Shown piece by piece: positions 27,167 through 36,041 of a stretch of 39,728 nucleotides of DNA. The translations under genes and the position numbers were made by a program. Location: NCBI GenBank assembly GCA_030447945.1, contig JAUJNV010000026.1, positions 1 to 39,728 of the forward strand, read 5' to 3'. This stretch comes from Fimbriimonas sp. (GTDB lineage: Bacteria > Armatimonadota > Fimbriimonadia > Fimbriimonadales > Fimbriimonadaceae). The notes under the pieces are model-generated. The model was not told the origin of the DNA and did not search any database. It worked only from the letters and a program-made list of their open reading frames with translations. How positions within the stretch are numbered: the first letter of the stretch is position 1; each line of letters starts with the position of its first letter.

Positions 27167-28473
27167 TCATTTAGGCAGATCGCTCACAAACCCGGCGCGA
27201 CTGGCCCCACCTCGATTCCGTCGGACGACGTTCCTTCCGCGACTGAGGATGGAGAAGTCCTGCCGCTTGGGATTCCGATCGTCTCCGACCTGGTTGTTCT
27301 CGATCGTGCAGCCGTCGCCTATGTTCTCGATGCTTCTCCTCCCGTTGTTCATGGAGAAGTTGCCGATGATCGAGACACCTGACGCTTGTGAATATATTCC
27401 GGACTGGCCGCATCGGGAGACGCGGTTCTCGAAGATCTTCGTCTCTGCGGAGTAGTTGGCGATACCGTAGCCGGAAACATCGCCAATCGTGTTGCGATGG
27501 AAAGTCAGGCGACGGCTCAGGGCACTCGTTTGGATGGCCGCGCTAGCGCCCACCGAGCCGATCTTCCTGAGGGTATTGCCCGTCACCTGGATCCCCTCCG
27601 ATCCCACCGTTCTCGTCAGATCGGCGTGGTCGAGGCTGATCCCGTAGGCATCCACGTCCTCGATGACATTGTCCGCGGTCACGGAAGATCCGTCGGCGAT
27701 CAGGGCGATGCCCGCTCGGACCCGGGAGATGCGGTTGCCAGAGATTCGGTGCGCGCCGGTCTCCCGCTTCCCCGCCACCGTCGTATAGACCTCGATGGCG
27801 TTGCCCCCACCCGCCCGGTGCCGACGGTCTGCCCCCGAATAAATTCGATTATCCAACACCTTCCAGCCGCGACAGTTGTTCAGCTCGATGCAGTTGGCTT
27901 TGCCCCCGTGTCCGAAGTGAGACCTCCGGATAACCCCGCCCCGGTTGGACACGGCGAGGATGCTCCAGTCGAATCCACCCCCAAAGCTCAATCCCTCCCC
28001 CACAAAATGATCGGCGGCGCGTCCCACAAGAATGCCGTGCGACCCGTCGGCGCCGCTCCCCACGATCTGGAGCTTGCGAATAGCGGCGCTTTTTCCCCCC
28101 GACATAGATTGCCGACATGCCGGGGGCTCGGCAGTTCACTCGCAGGACGGTCTCCGGCCCTCGCCCACAATCTTCAGCCCCGGCGGCACGACCAGGCCGA
28201 CCTCGTGGGCAGCTACCGGCGCCAGCGAGCCAAGATCGTACCGGCCTGAGGGAGGAAGAGGACTCTTCCCATCTTGGAGGCTCTGTCTATGGCCCATTGA
28301 ACTGCCCCGGTCATCCACCCCGTCGTCCACGCCGATCGGGAAGGCCTCACGCGTTCAGCAAGCCCTTCGTTTGCCCTCCGCCATCTCCGGTCGCTTCGGC
28401 GCCCCCAGGGACTGGAGCATCAGCCCCAGCAGGCCAGCCGCGCGAATCCCGATCGTAATGCAGCCCTCTTCAT
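27167..28473 (-). pseudogene. Secreted right-handed parallel beta-helix protein, frameshifted at the N-terminus
   Basis: About 435 residues reconstructed. From ATG 28473, preceded by GAGGA: MKRAALRSGFARLA, then in another frame GLLGLMLQSLGA, together a signal peptide. After further breaks near 28350-28300 and 28140: AVQWAIDRASKMGRVLFLP (the entry to a pectate-lyase-3 type fold), RYDLGSLAPVAAHEVGLVVP and PGLKIVGEG. The last 312 codons are clean and made of about 22-residue rungs: NCIELNNCRGWKVLDNRIYS, AHRISGNRISRVRAGIALIA, GIQVTGNTLRKIG, RLTFHRNTIGDVSGYGIANY and KIFENRVSRCGQSGIYS. Such NosD/CASH-type helices bind or cleave polysaccharides. No catalytic residues can be assigned. It could act on a surface or environmental glycan, like the GH27 enzyme nearby. 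Confidence 0.82.
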
Positions 28474-28822
28474 CGATGTCCTCGTGTAATGGTCGACAGT
28501 GGATCTCGCTAGCGCCCCTGTGCCACGGCGCCCTCGAACCGTACCTCTCCCGGAAGCCTCCGGAGTCTCTAGCGGGTGCAGCCTGTACGATGTCGGTTCG
28601 GCGCCGTCGGCTACGCCGGTAGCCTGGGCCACCGCGCGGGCTCGCCCGAGTCAGCCGCGTTCCGATGAAAAGCAGGCGAGTATGTGGCCCTTTCGTGATT
28701 GCCGGTGGCCCGTGGACCCGAGTGCACGTCGGCGTTTTTGCCGCCCCACCTTGTTGGACCGCTGGCTCACGCTCCTGCGCGTGCCCTAGGCCAAAGGTCG
28801 CGCACCGTCGTATCATGAGCTT
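28474..28822. other. Divergent intergenic region, no gene recognised
   Basis: 349 nt between the beta-helix gene (minus) and a small plus-strand gene. No conserved protein or RNA gene was recognised on either strand. It contains one perfect hairpin, GGCTAC-GCCG-GTAGCC (28609-28624), whose GTAGCC half recalls the doublet repeats near dapA. A TATCAT at 28811-28816 could be a -10 for the plus-strand gene. Confidence 0.5.
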
Positions 28823-29226
28823 GTGCAAAAGCGACGGGCTCCTTTTGCCTTCAGTGTCTTCGCGCTTCTTGGCCTGGCGGTCGTTGTCCTCCTCTTCGCC
28901 GTTGGAGGAAGCCGGAAGCCGTGGGCGTTCCTCAGCAGAGCTCAAATCGTGCAGGCCCAAGACTGGCTGGAAACCTATCCCGCGCACGCGCACGACTGAA
29001 GACCAACGGTATCTACCGCCTAGAAGGCGCCCTGCCGGACGTCGCCTCTCAGGTGCGTGCCGAACTTCTGCCGCCGGATTGGAAGGAAACGACGTCTAGC
29101 AAACAGATTAAGTTCGAGTTTAACCAGAGGTACATCACACTTCTCCCGGTTCCGGGAGAGGCAAAGACAACGATTCATATCCAGACCTACCGGTCGCCTA
29201 CTCTAGGCGACCGGCTGCGGCTTTGA
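28823..29226 (+). pseudogene. Small single-helix membrane-anchored protein of unknown function, one frameshift
   Basis: About 134 residues reconstructed; I do not recognise the family. GTG 28823 gives VQKRRAPFAFSVFALLGLAV, a positively charged start followed by a hydrophobic helix (about residues 8-28), then KPWAFLSRAQIVQAQDWLET. One frame change near 28990 leads to RLKTNGIYRLEGALPDVASQ, WKETTSSKQIKFEFNQRYIT, LLPVPGEAKTTIHIQTYRSP and the stop at 29226. The second part looks like a small soluble beta-rich domain. The -10-like TATCAT ends 6 nt before the GTG, so the message may be leaderless. It is convergent with the GH27 gene (24 nt apart). Confidence 0.5.
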
Positions 29227-29249
29227 TGATGCGATTGGGGAGACGCTAA

Positions 29250-31184
29250 TCAGCGGGGCCGGCCCACCTTTACCAGCATCGCCCCGTGCCCCGGAACCTT
29301 GACGCCGTACCCGCCGCGGAAACCGCCGAGGTCCTTGCGGAGCCATAAGTTGCGGACCCTCTGCTCGCCGCGGAGTCCCAAACCCTTCCAGTCCACGCGC
29401 ACCGGGACCTCCTCGATGCCCCGGTTGAAGAGCCCCACGGCGTAGGTGCCGTCGAACAGCGGGCGCGCCCAGACCTCCGCCGCGCCGTCTTTCGCAATGC
29501 GCGTCGCCGCCTTGCCCAGGGGGTCTTGGTCGACCTCGATCACGTCGTGGTTCATCAGGAGAGCCTTGGTGAAAGCGTCCAGCTTCGTCAGGTCGCAGCC
29601 GATGATGAGGGGCGCGGCAAGCAGGGACCAGAGGGTGATGTGGGTGATCTGTTCGTTCGGTGAGAGGCGGGTCGGCCGCACGCTCGGGCCCCAGCCGACG
29701 TGGCCGACCACCAGCATGTCCGGGTCGTTCCAGCCGCCCGGAGCGGCGCCGGGCGCCTTCTCGCTGTGCGAGAAGCCGATGCCCGCCATGCTCGCCCAGG
29801 TGTCGGTGATGTCCCCCGTCGTCCGCCAGAGGTTGCCGCCGACGGCGGACTTGCCCCACTTCCAGACGTCGCCCATCCCGTACTGGCAGAGGGAGTACAC
29901 GATGTCGCGTCCCGAGTTATCGAGCGCGCGGCGCATGACGGCGTACGGCTTCTGCATCTCCTCCAGCGTGGGCCGGGGGACGATGCCTCCGTAGGAGCAC
30001 CAGTCGTGCTTCAGGTAGTCGATCCCCCACGCGGCGTAGGTCTTGGCGTCCTGCTCCTCGTACCGGTAGCTCCCCTCGTACCCCGCGCACGTCTTGGGGC
30101 CGGGCGAGGAGTAGATGCCGAGCTTCAGGCCGTGGCCGTGAACGTAGTCGGCGAGGCCGCCCATGTCGGGGAACTTCTCGTTCGTGCGGATGATCCCGTC
30201 CGGGCCGCGCGACCCCTCCCAGGCGTCGTCGATGTTGATGAAGCTGTAGCCGTAGTCGGCGAGACCGCTGCGCACGAAGGCCTCGGCGGCGTCGCGCACC
30301 TTCTGCGCGTCCACGCTCGTGCCCCAGACGTTCCAGGAGTTCCATCCCATCGGGGGCGTCAGGGCGAGCTTGTGAGGACCCGCCACGATCGTCAAGACGC
30401 GGCGGTCGGTTCCCTGGCGCCCCCGCACCGCGATCTCCGTGCGGTACGTCCCCTCGCGCGCCATGCGTCCAACGATGATGCCCCGTCGGGCGTCGAGCGA
30501 GAGCCCCTCGGGGAGTCCCTTCGCCGTGTAGCGGAACGGCCCGCGCCCGGTCACCGGAATGCGGAACAGGAAGTCGCGCCCCGGCGTGCCGCCCAGCACG
30601 CGCGGCCCGTGGATCTCCGTCCGCGCGGGGATCCCCATGGCGATGGGGATCGGCTTGCCGTGGACGAGGGGCGTGGCCTTGGGGACCACGCCGCCCCGCT
30701 GCGGGACGAAGGAGATCGTCGCGTCCGCCCAGTCCGCGTGGTCCGAGTCGATCCCGTCGCCGGCGTCCTCGACGATCAGGCGTAGCTCGCGCGCTCCGCG
30801 CACCAACGCGTTCAGCTCCTTCGGCGCGTTGCCGCCCCGCATGACGCCGGAGTCCGCCACAACCTTGCCGTCCGCGTAGACGAGGAACCGCACGGAGCCC
30901 TTCCCCGCCTTCATCTCGTCGTCCATGCCCACCTTCGAGTGGAACTGCGTGAGGGGCCCGACGAGCTTCACCCTCAGCTCGCTGTAGGCGTGGGTGCCCA
31001 CGCCATGCTGAAAGGTCCGCCCGCCGATCTTCAGCGGGTTCTTGTCCACGCTCAGCCCCTTCTGCGGCGCGCCCCACTCCTGCGACATCGCCCGCAGATC
31101 GAGGGCTTCGAGACGAAGCTGGGCGAGGGTCGTGGGCCGGGCCGTCTGGGGGGCGGCGAGGGCGAGAAAGGCAAGCGCGAGCAT
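29250..31184 (-). CDS. Secreted alpha-galactosidase, NPCBM-GH27
   Basis: Hydrolyses terminal alpha-linked galactose from oligo- or polysaccharides. Intact, 644 residues. Residues 1-17 (MLALAFLALAAPQTARP) are a short signal peptide without a charged start. About 18-160 is an NPCBM carbohydrate-binding module (TFQHGVGTHAYSELRVKL, DSDHADWADATISFV). About 185-270 is a putative Ig-like domain (LPEGLSLDARRGIIVGR). About 275-560 is the GH27 barrel: LTPPMGWNSWNVWG, INIDDAWEG, the nucleophile D394 in DYLKHDWC, the acid/base D458 in WRTTGDI, and GGWNDPDML. A C-terminal beta-sandwich follows (VDWKGLGLRGEQRVRNLWLR). ATG 31184 is fixed by an in-frame stop just upstream. NPCBM-GH27 enzymes are common in polysaccharide-degrading bacteria. 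Its neighbours suggest glycan use or remodelling. Confidence 0.94.
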   Translation of the reverse strand: MLALAFLALAAPQTARPTTLAQLRLEALDLRAMSQEWGAPQKGLSVDKNPLKIGGRTFQHGVGTHAYSELRVKLVGPLTQFHSKVGMDDEMKAGKGSVRFLVYADGKVVADSGVMRGGNAPKELNALVRGARELRLIVEDAGDGIDSDHADWADATISFVPQRGGVVPKATPLVHGKPIPIAMGIPARTEIHGPRVLGGTPGRDFLFRIPVTGRGPFRYTAKGLPEGLSLDARRGIIVGRMAREGTYRTEIAVRGRQGTDRRVLTIVAGPHKLALTPPMGWNSWNVWGTSVDAQKVRDAAEAFVRSGLADYGYSFINIDDAWEGSRGPDGIIRTNEKFPDMGGLADYVHGHGLKLGIYSSPGPKTCAGYEGSYRYEEQDAKTYAAWGIDYLKHDWCSYGGIVPRPTLEEMQKPYAVMRRALDNSGRDIVYSLCQYGMGDVWKWGKSAVGGNLWRTTGDITDTWASMAGIGFSHSEKAPGAAPGGWNDPDMLVVGHVGWGPSVRPTRLSPNEQITHITLWSLLAAPLIIGCDLTKLDAFTKALLMNHDVIEVDQDPLGKAATRIAKDGAAEVWARPLFDGTYAVGLFNRGIEEVPVRVDWKGLGLRGEQRVRNLWLRKDLGGFRGGYGVKVPGHGAMLVKVGRPR

Positions 31185-31223
31185 CGCTTCATGTTAGCGC
31201 GCCCGCCGAGGAAGTAGGGAATC

Positions 31224-31512
31224 TCCGGACCCCCTCGCCTTTTGCTCCGGCAAAGGGAGAGGGGGCAGGGGGTGAGGGTTCCGAGCAGTAGCTGCTCTGA
31301 CCAAGCGTGGAACCAGACCTTCCGGAGTTTCTCGCAGAGGCGCAGAGGTCTATCCGCCTTCTCGCCTCGTCTGGTGAGCTGCTGTAGGCAAGGCGCAAAG
31401 GGTGGAGATGGCTTCGTGCCTTGGCGAGAAAATCATCGGCTTGAGGGACTTCCTGGAACCCTCACCCCTGCCCCCTCTCCCTTTGCCGGAGCAAAAGGCG
31501 AGGGGGTCCGGA
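31224..31512. repeat. Large inverted repeat: 59/58-bp arms around 172 nt, with nested second pair
   Basis: The arm at 31224-31282 (starting TCCGGACCCCCTCGCC) and the arm at 31455-31512 are reverse complements, differing only by one G in a homopolymer. Within the 172-nt spacer a second imperfect pair starts TTTCTCGC (31329-31336) and ends GCGAGAAA (31424-31431). The element fills most of 31185-31521, between the GH27 start and the regulator's 3' end, a stretch without a recognisable gene. A 16-base piece of the arm (31486-31501) recurs at 24521-24536. It is probably a dispersed non-coding repeat. Confidence 0.85.
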
Positions 31513-31521
31513 AACTCGTTT

Positions 31522-34308
31522 CTACAGCAACAACGCGCCCTGGTGCCCGGAAGACGCTCGGAGGTCGCCAACTCCGCCAATGCCCGCTCCACGGTGGCCT
31601 CCGGCGCCCCGTTAGCGCCCTCGGCCCAAGCGGCGTCGAACCCCTCATTGCCCAGCGCGACGCGCAGGACGCCTATCTCCCTCTCGTGTTCTGCGCGGTC
31701 CGTCGGCGGCAAGGGGAGCCCAACGCTTGGCGGAGCGAGTCCGAGGCGCCCAAAAGACGCGCGGCGGTCGCGGGCAGAGATTCGGCCAGCGCGAGGCTCG
31801 CCATCGGCCGGAGCGTCTTGGCCACGCTCAGGTAGTCCTGCAGCTTGAGGACGATGCGAAGGCTCTGGCCGTAGAGGGCACACGCCTCTTCGTGATGGCC
31901 CTCGTGGACGTTCACTTCGGCCAGGTGCCGGAGGGACTCGGCGGCGCGCCGCTGGAGTCGCCCATCTTGCGGTCGATAGCGAGGCTCTCCTCCGTAAATG
32001 CGCGCGCCGCCGCAGCCGTCCTCCTTGGCGAGCGCCAGGTCCGCGAGGTTGTCCAGCACGATCGCGATATCCTTCAGGTTGCCGGTCTGTCGGTCGATCT
32101 CCAGGCTCTCCTTCAGACACGCCTCGGCGGCCTCGAACTCGCCAAGATCGAGCAGCACGATGCCGTAGTTGTTCAGAGTCGAGCTCACCGCGACCGGCTC
32201 ACCAAGCCGCCGACGGATGCTCAGGGCCCGCTCGTACAACGCCCGAGCGGACGCGTGGGCGCGCGGGCGTGGGCGACGGGCTAGGGCTGTGGAGCGCGGG
32301 CGCCTATGCCCGCCTCGTCCCCGCGCTCCTCGTGCAGGGCGTAGAACTCTCGTGAAGATCGACTGCGCGCCCTCGTAGTCGTCCTGACCGAGTGCCAGCA
32401 CACCGCTGCCGAGCAGGGCCGCCGCGCGAGCGGGCGTGGGAGCTGTGCCGCGGGAGGAGAAGTGGCGGAGCCAGGCACGACCCTCCGGTGTAGTAGCCCC
32501 GCGTCTGCCAGAACCGCCAGAGCGCGCCCGCCATCCGGAGGCCGACCTCCGCGCCATCGGGATCCGTTTGACAGGTGGCGAGGGCGGTGCGAAGGTTATC
32601 GTGCTCCGCTTCAAGGCGCTCCAGCCACTCCGGGTCGCGTCCGGCCCGCAGCGCGGGCTCCGCCTCTTCGACGAGCTCGACGAAGGCGTCCCGGTGCCGC
32701 GCGCGGAGGGCATCCTCCTCGCCCGCCCTCCTCATCTCCTGCAGAGCGTACTGGCGGATGGACTCGAGGAAGCGGTACCGCGTGCCGCCCGGGTACCCCT
32801 CCACGGCGACGAGCGACTTCTTGACGAGCCTCATCACCGACTGCAACACATCGATCTCCTCGCCGGCTGCGGCAGGACGCGCTCGGCGGTCTGCAGCGCC
32901 CAGGTCCCCGCAAAGACGGCCAGCCGGCGGAAGACCACCTGCTCCCGTGGTCCAAGAGGGCGTGGCTCCAGCCGATGGTGTTCTCCAAGGTGTGGTGCTT
33001 CGCCGGGGCGGTCGGGTCGCCCCCAACCAGCACCGCGAACCGCTCGTCGGTCTCGATGCGATGCTGGATCTCCTTGAGACTCATCACGTTTACCAGCGCG
33101 GCCGCGAGCCTGATCGCCAACGGGATTCCGTCCAGGCTTTGGCAAATCGCCGCGACGTGGCTCGCCTCGCCGGGGGTGACCGTGAGATCCTGGGCCGAGC
33201 GGCGCTCGCGCGCTCGATGAAGAGACGGGCGGCTTCCGAAGCCTGCAATTCCTCCTGGGCGGCCCCTCCGCCGGCAGCATCAGCACCGGTACGCGGCAGG
33301 TCGTTTCGCCGCCGACCCCCCAACCGCTCCTGGCTCGTCGCGAGGATGCCGGGCGTTGGGCAGGCACGCAGCAGGTGCCCGGCGAGCTGTGCGCACGCCG
33401 CGAGGATGTGCTCGCAGTTGTCGAGAAGCAGCAGGTGCGGCGACGAGCGGAGCCGCCCGATCAAGGTCTGGGACAGAGACCGGCCCGCCTCCTCCCGCGC
33501 CCTGAGGGCCGAGGGCCACGGCCTGCGGCAACGCCTTGGGATCGGTGAGATTCGCCAGCTCCACGAACCAGACGCCGCCCGGAAAGGTGTCGAGCGCCTC
33601 AGCGGCCACTTGGAGGGCGAGCCGCGTCTTGCCGCAACCGCCAGAGCCGGTGAGCGTGAGCAGGTGGGCGTCGGCCAGTAGCTCTCGCCCTTCGCATCAC
33701 CTCGTAGCGCCCGACGAACGTGGTGAGTTGATACGGAAGGTTGTTGTGCAGGTTCTCCAGCGAGCGAAGGGGCGGAAACTCGCTGGGGAGAGAAGGGTGG
33801 TGGAGCGCGAAGACGTGCTCCGGCCGCTGGAGGTCCTTGAGCCGGTGCATACCGAGGTCATCGAGCGTCGCATCCTCTGGCAACTCGTCATGGACCAGCT
33901 CATGGGTGGCGCCGGACAGCAGCGTCTGCCCCCGTGCCCGGCCTGAAGCAATCGGTGCACGCGGCTCAGAGGGAGCCTGTAGTAGTCGTCGTTCCGCCTC
34001 TCGACGGCGCTGTGCAAAGCGCCATCCGCACCCGGCCGGGGCGGGCCCCGTCGGAGAGCTCTTCCGTCAGACGGAGCTGGGCTTCCAGCGCCGCCGCCAC
34101 CGCTCCTGCGCCGTCGCAAAGGCGACGCAGAAGGAGTCACCCGCCGTCTTGAACACCTCGCCGCGGCGCGCGGCAAAAGCCTCCTGCATGATCGCGTCGT
34201 GGCGGCGCACGGTCTCTCGCGCCGCCGCGCCGCGGCTCTCCAGGAGCCGCGTCGAGCCTTCTCGATATCGGTGAAGAGAAACGTGATCGTTTCCGTGGGC
34301 GTTTCCAC
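31522..34308 (-). pseudogene. Nucleotide-cyclase-like/AAA-type ATPase/TPR signalling protein, frameshifted
   Basis: About 930 residues reconstructed. ATG 34308: METPTETITFLFTDIE, then GSTRLLESRGAAARETVRRH and RRGEVFKTAGDSFCVAFAT, a class III adenylate/guanylate-cyclase-type domain with the metal-binding Asp of FTDIE. About 33880-33000 reads HRLKDLQRPEHVFALHHPSL and LPYQLTTFVGRYEVM, a P-loop region in pieces (LTGSGGCGKTRLALQV), ALDTFPGGVWFVELANLTDP and LLLLDNCEHILAACAQLAGH (Walker B). About 32700-31700 is TPR: SSTLNNYGIVLLDLGEFEAA, KESLEIDRQTGNLKDIAIVL, DNLADLALAKED and YGQSLRIVLKLQDYLSVAKT. This is the multi-domain COG3903-type regulator seen in large families in some phyla. Ten or more frame changes. 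The C-terminal stop is uncertain, probably TAG at 31522, next to the repeat arm. Confidence 0.75.
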
Positions 34309-34375
34309 CTGGATTGCCTCCTGGCCCTTTGCTTAGCAAAGATTAAGACGCTCTTCACCGTCACCTCAGAGAGCG

Positions 34376-35802
34376 CTAGGCCGTTTGTCTCACCACTTTG
34401 TTTCGATTGCGTAAGTTACCGTCTGCACCTCGTTCGGCTTGAGCTTCAGGGACGAACTCGATCGTGCCCGCGTCCAGCTTGGTGAACTCCGTCGTCTGCT
34501 CAGGACGCGCCAGTCGCCGTAGTGCCGCTCCAGGACGTGGACCGTCTCCGGCGTCCTTTGCGGTTGCGGACCTCGATCTCGAAGGTCTCTTGGACCGTGC
34601 GGTCGTTGATCCGCCGGAAAGCTCGTCCGGCGGCGGGAGCGCGACGTCGAAGGACCGGCCGACCACGAGCGACAGCTTCTCGTTGCGCGGCGTGTGGTTG
34701 ATTTCGTCCTCGCCCAGGAGCTGCACCGAGCCGGACTTGTCGCGCTGGTACACCTTCACGCGCCCCTTAGAGGGGCATGCCGAGCCCGCTTTCCTTATCG
34801 TTCGTGAGCTCTAGTCGGACCTGCGGCTTGATATCGCCGAGACCCACCTGCCCTTCGCTCGGTAGTACCGCCCGACGCTGAGGAGCGGGTCGACCACGAG
34901 CTTCTTCCGCACGGGGATCCCCTGCGCCTCCAGCAGCGAGACCTGCTTGATCTCGCGGTCGCGCAGGTCCGTCGGGTGCCCAAGCGTGTAGAGGTGGTAC
35001 TCGAAAAGGGCCTCCTCCTGGAACGACGAAGCCTTTCCCGCGGAGCGCATCTCCATGCGATCCGCGAATTCACGGGTCGGCTGCGGCTGCACGCGCTGAA
35101 CGTCGCCCGCAAGGAGCTTCAGCTTCGCGTTGACGAAGGTCGCGCCGGAGGCGTTGTTCAGCGTGACCCATCCTGGATGTCGGCCTTGCTCGTCTCGTCG
35201 AGCGTCATCACGTAGTCGGCGGCCCAGCTCATCCCTTTGGTGAGGTAGGAGATTTCGATCGCCCTCTGTCCCGCGCGGGCGGCTTCCACGTCCCAGAAGA
35301 GGGTTGGCTTGCTAATGAGCCCGGCGGGAACCTCGCGCACCTCGATCTCGCCGCTGGGGTTGAGCACGATCCGCCCGTCGTCCGTGCGGATGACCATCCC
35401 GTTGTGGTAGACCTGGCGGTTACCGCCCTCGGGGTCGCCGACGATGGCGGTGGGGGCGCTGATGAGGGGTGCCTTCCAGCACCTCGCGCTGCCCGCCCAT
35501 CTGGCGGATAAAGCGGATGCGCGAGCCGACGGACCGGTTCAGGATCGCCTCGGAGCTGATGAGGTCGTAGCGATAGCTCTGCTCCAAAACGCTCAGTGCG
35601 TCCGGGCCCGCGAGGCTGCGAATGCCGACGCTGGCGGGCTCGATCATCGCGGCGACGTTCTCGACGGCGACGGTTTGACGCCCTGCTTCAGGTTCAGCGT
35701 CCGGTTCTCCTTGACAAGGCCAAAGCCGCCGTTGTAGATGGTTACCTCGCTCAAGGTGGGGGCGGTGGCGACGGTGGCCGCCGCGATTAAGGTGCTCAAC
35801 AT
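34376..35802 (-). pseudogene. DUF4139 domain protein, exported, frameshifted
   Basis: About 475 residues reconstructed. ATG 35802 follows GAGGAG. MLSTLIAAATVATAPT is a likely signal peptide and SEVTIYNGGFGLVKENRTLN is the typical first beta-strand of the DUF4139 family. After breaks: IEPASVGIRSLAGPDALSVL, EQSYRYDLISSEAILNRSVG, VIRTDDGRIVLNPSGEIEVR and WDVEAARAGQRAIEISYLTK with GMSWAADYVMTLDE (about 35640-35170, the family core). Then KLLAGDVQRVQPQPTREFAD, EYHLYTLGHPTDLRDREIKQ, PKGRVKVYQRDKSGSVQLLG, EDEINHTPRNEKLSLVVGRS and TEFTKLDAGTIEFVP to TAG 34376. Function is unknown; the fold is beta-rich and probably periplasmic or surface-located. It sits 67 nt upstream of the cyclase-like gene on the same strand. 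Six or so frame changes. Confidence 0.8.
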
Positions 35803-35897
35803 AGTTCTCCTCGGTTCAAGATGCAGACGTGCGGAGCCGCTGACCGCCACTGGTCTCGCCGCGGTAATGCACTCTATTTACCTTCCGTAGGTGACGT

Positions 35898-35911
35898 GGG
35901 GAGCGCTCCCC
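35898..35911. promoter_or_regulatory. Perfect 14-bp palindrome upstream of the DUF4139 gene
   Basis: GGGGAGCGCTCCCC lies about 96 nt upstream of the DUF4139 start and 1 nt from the left arm of the doublet repeat at 35913. It could be an operator site or part of the repeat element. Confidence 0.35.
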
Positions 35912-35912
35912 G

Positions 35913-36037
35913 TAGCCGCGAAGCGGCTGTAGCCGCCGGCTCCGTGCCGGCGAGGGGGTGGCGGCAGGAGCGGAACATCCGCAGAACGAGAAGCTCTCGC
36001 CGGCACGGAGCGGGCGGCTACAGCCGCTTCGCGGCTA
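35913..36037. repeat. REP-doublet-like inverted repeat downstream of dapA
   Basis: Two 42-bp arms (35913-35954 and 35996-36037), reverse complements with one mismatch, enclose 41 nt. Each arm holds its own short hairpin, AGCCGC-gaa-GCGGCT, followed by GTAGCCGC. This is the structure of REP doublets (REPINs). The element starts four bases beyond the dapA stop codon. It may stabilise mRNA ends or terminate transcription. Confidence 0.8.
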
Positions 36038-36041
36038 TCGT

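Noticed and set aside
28560..28640. Possible tRNA-like fold in the divergent gap (GGTTCGGCGCC, GGCTAC/GTAGCC)
   Set aside because: No acceptor stem, anticodon arm or T-loop of the right spacing could be laid out.
29700..30785. 361-codon plus-strand frame inside the GH27 gene
   Set aside because: Antisense of an intact enzyme with visible catalytic residues; composition is typical of a shadow frame.
33340..33365. CGGGCGTTGGGCAGG resembling the heptamer repeat unit
   Set aside because: A single unit inside coding sequence of the regulator, with no array or second arm; chance match.
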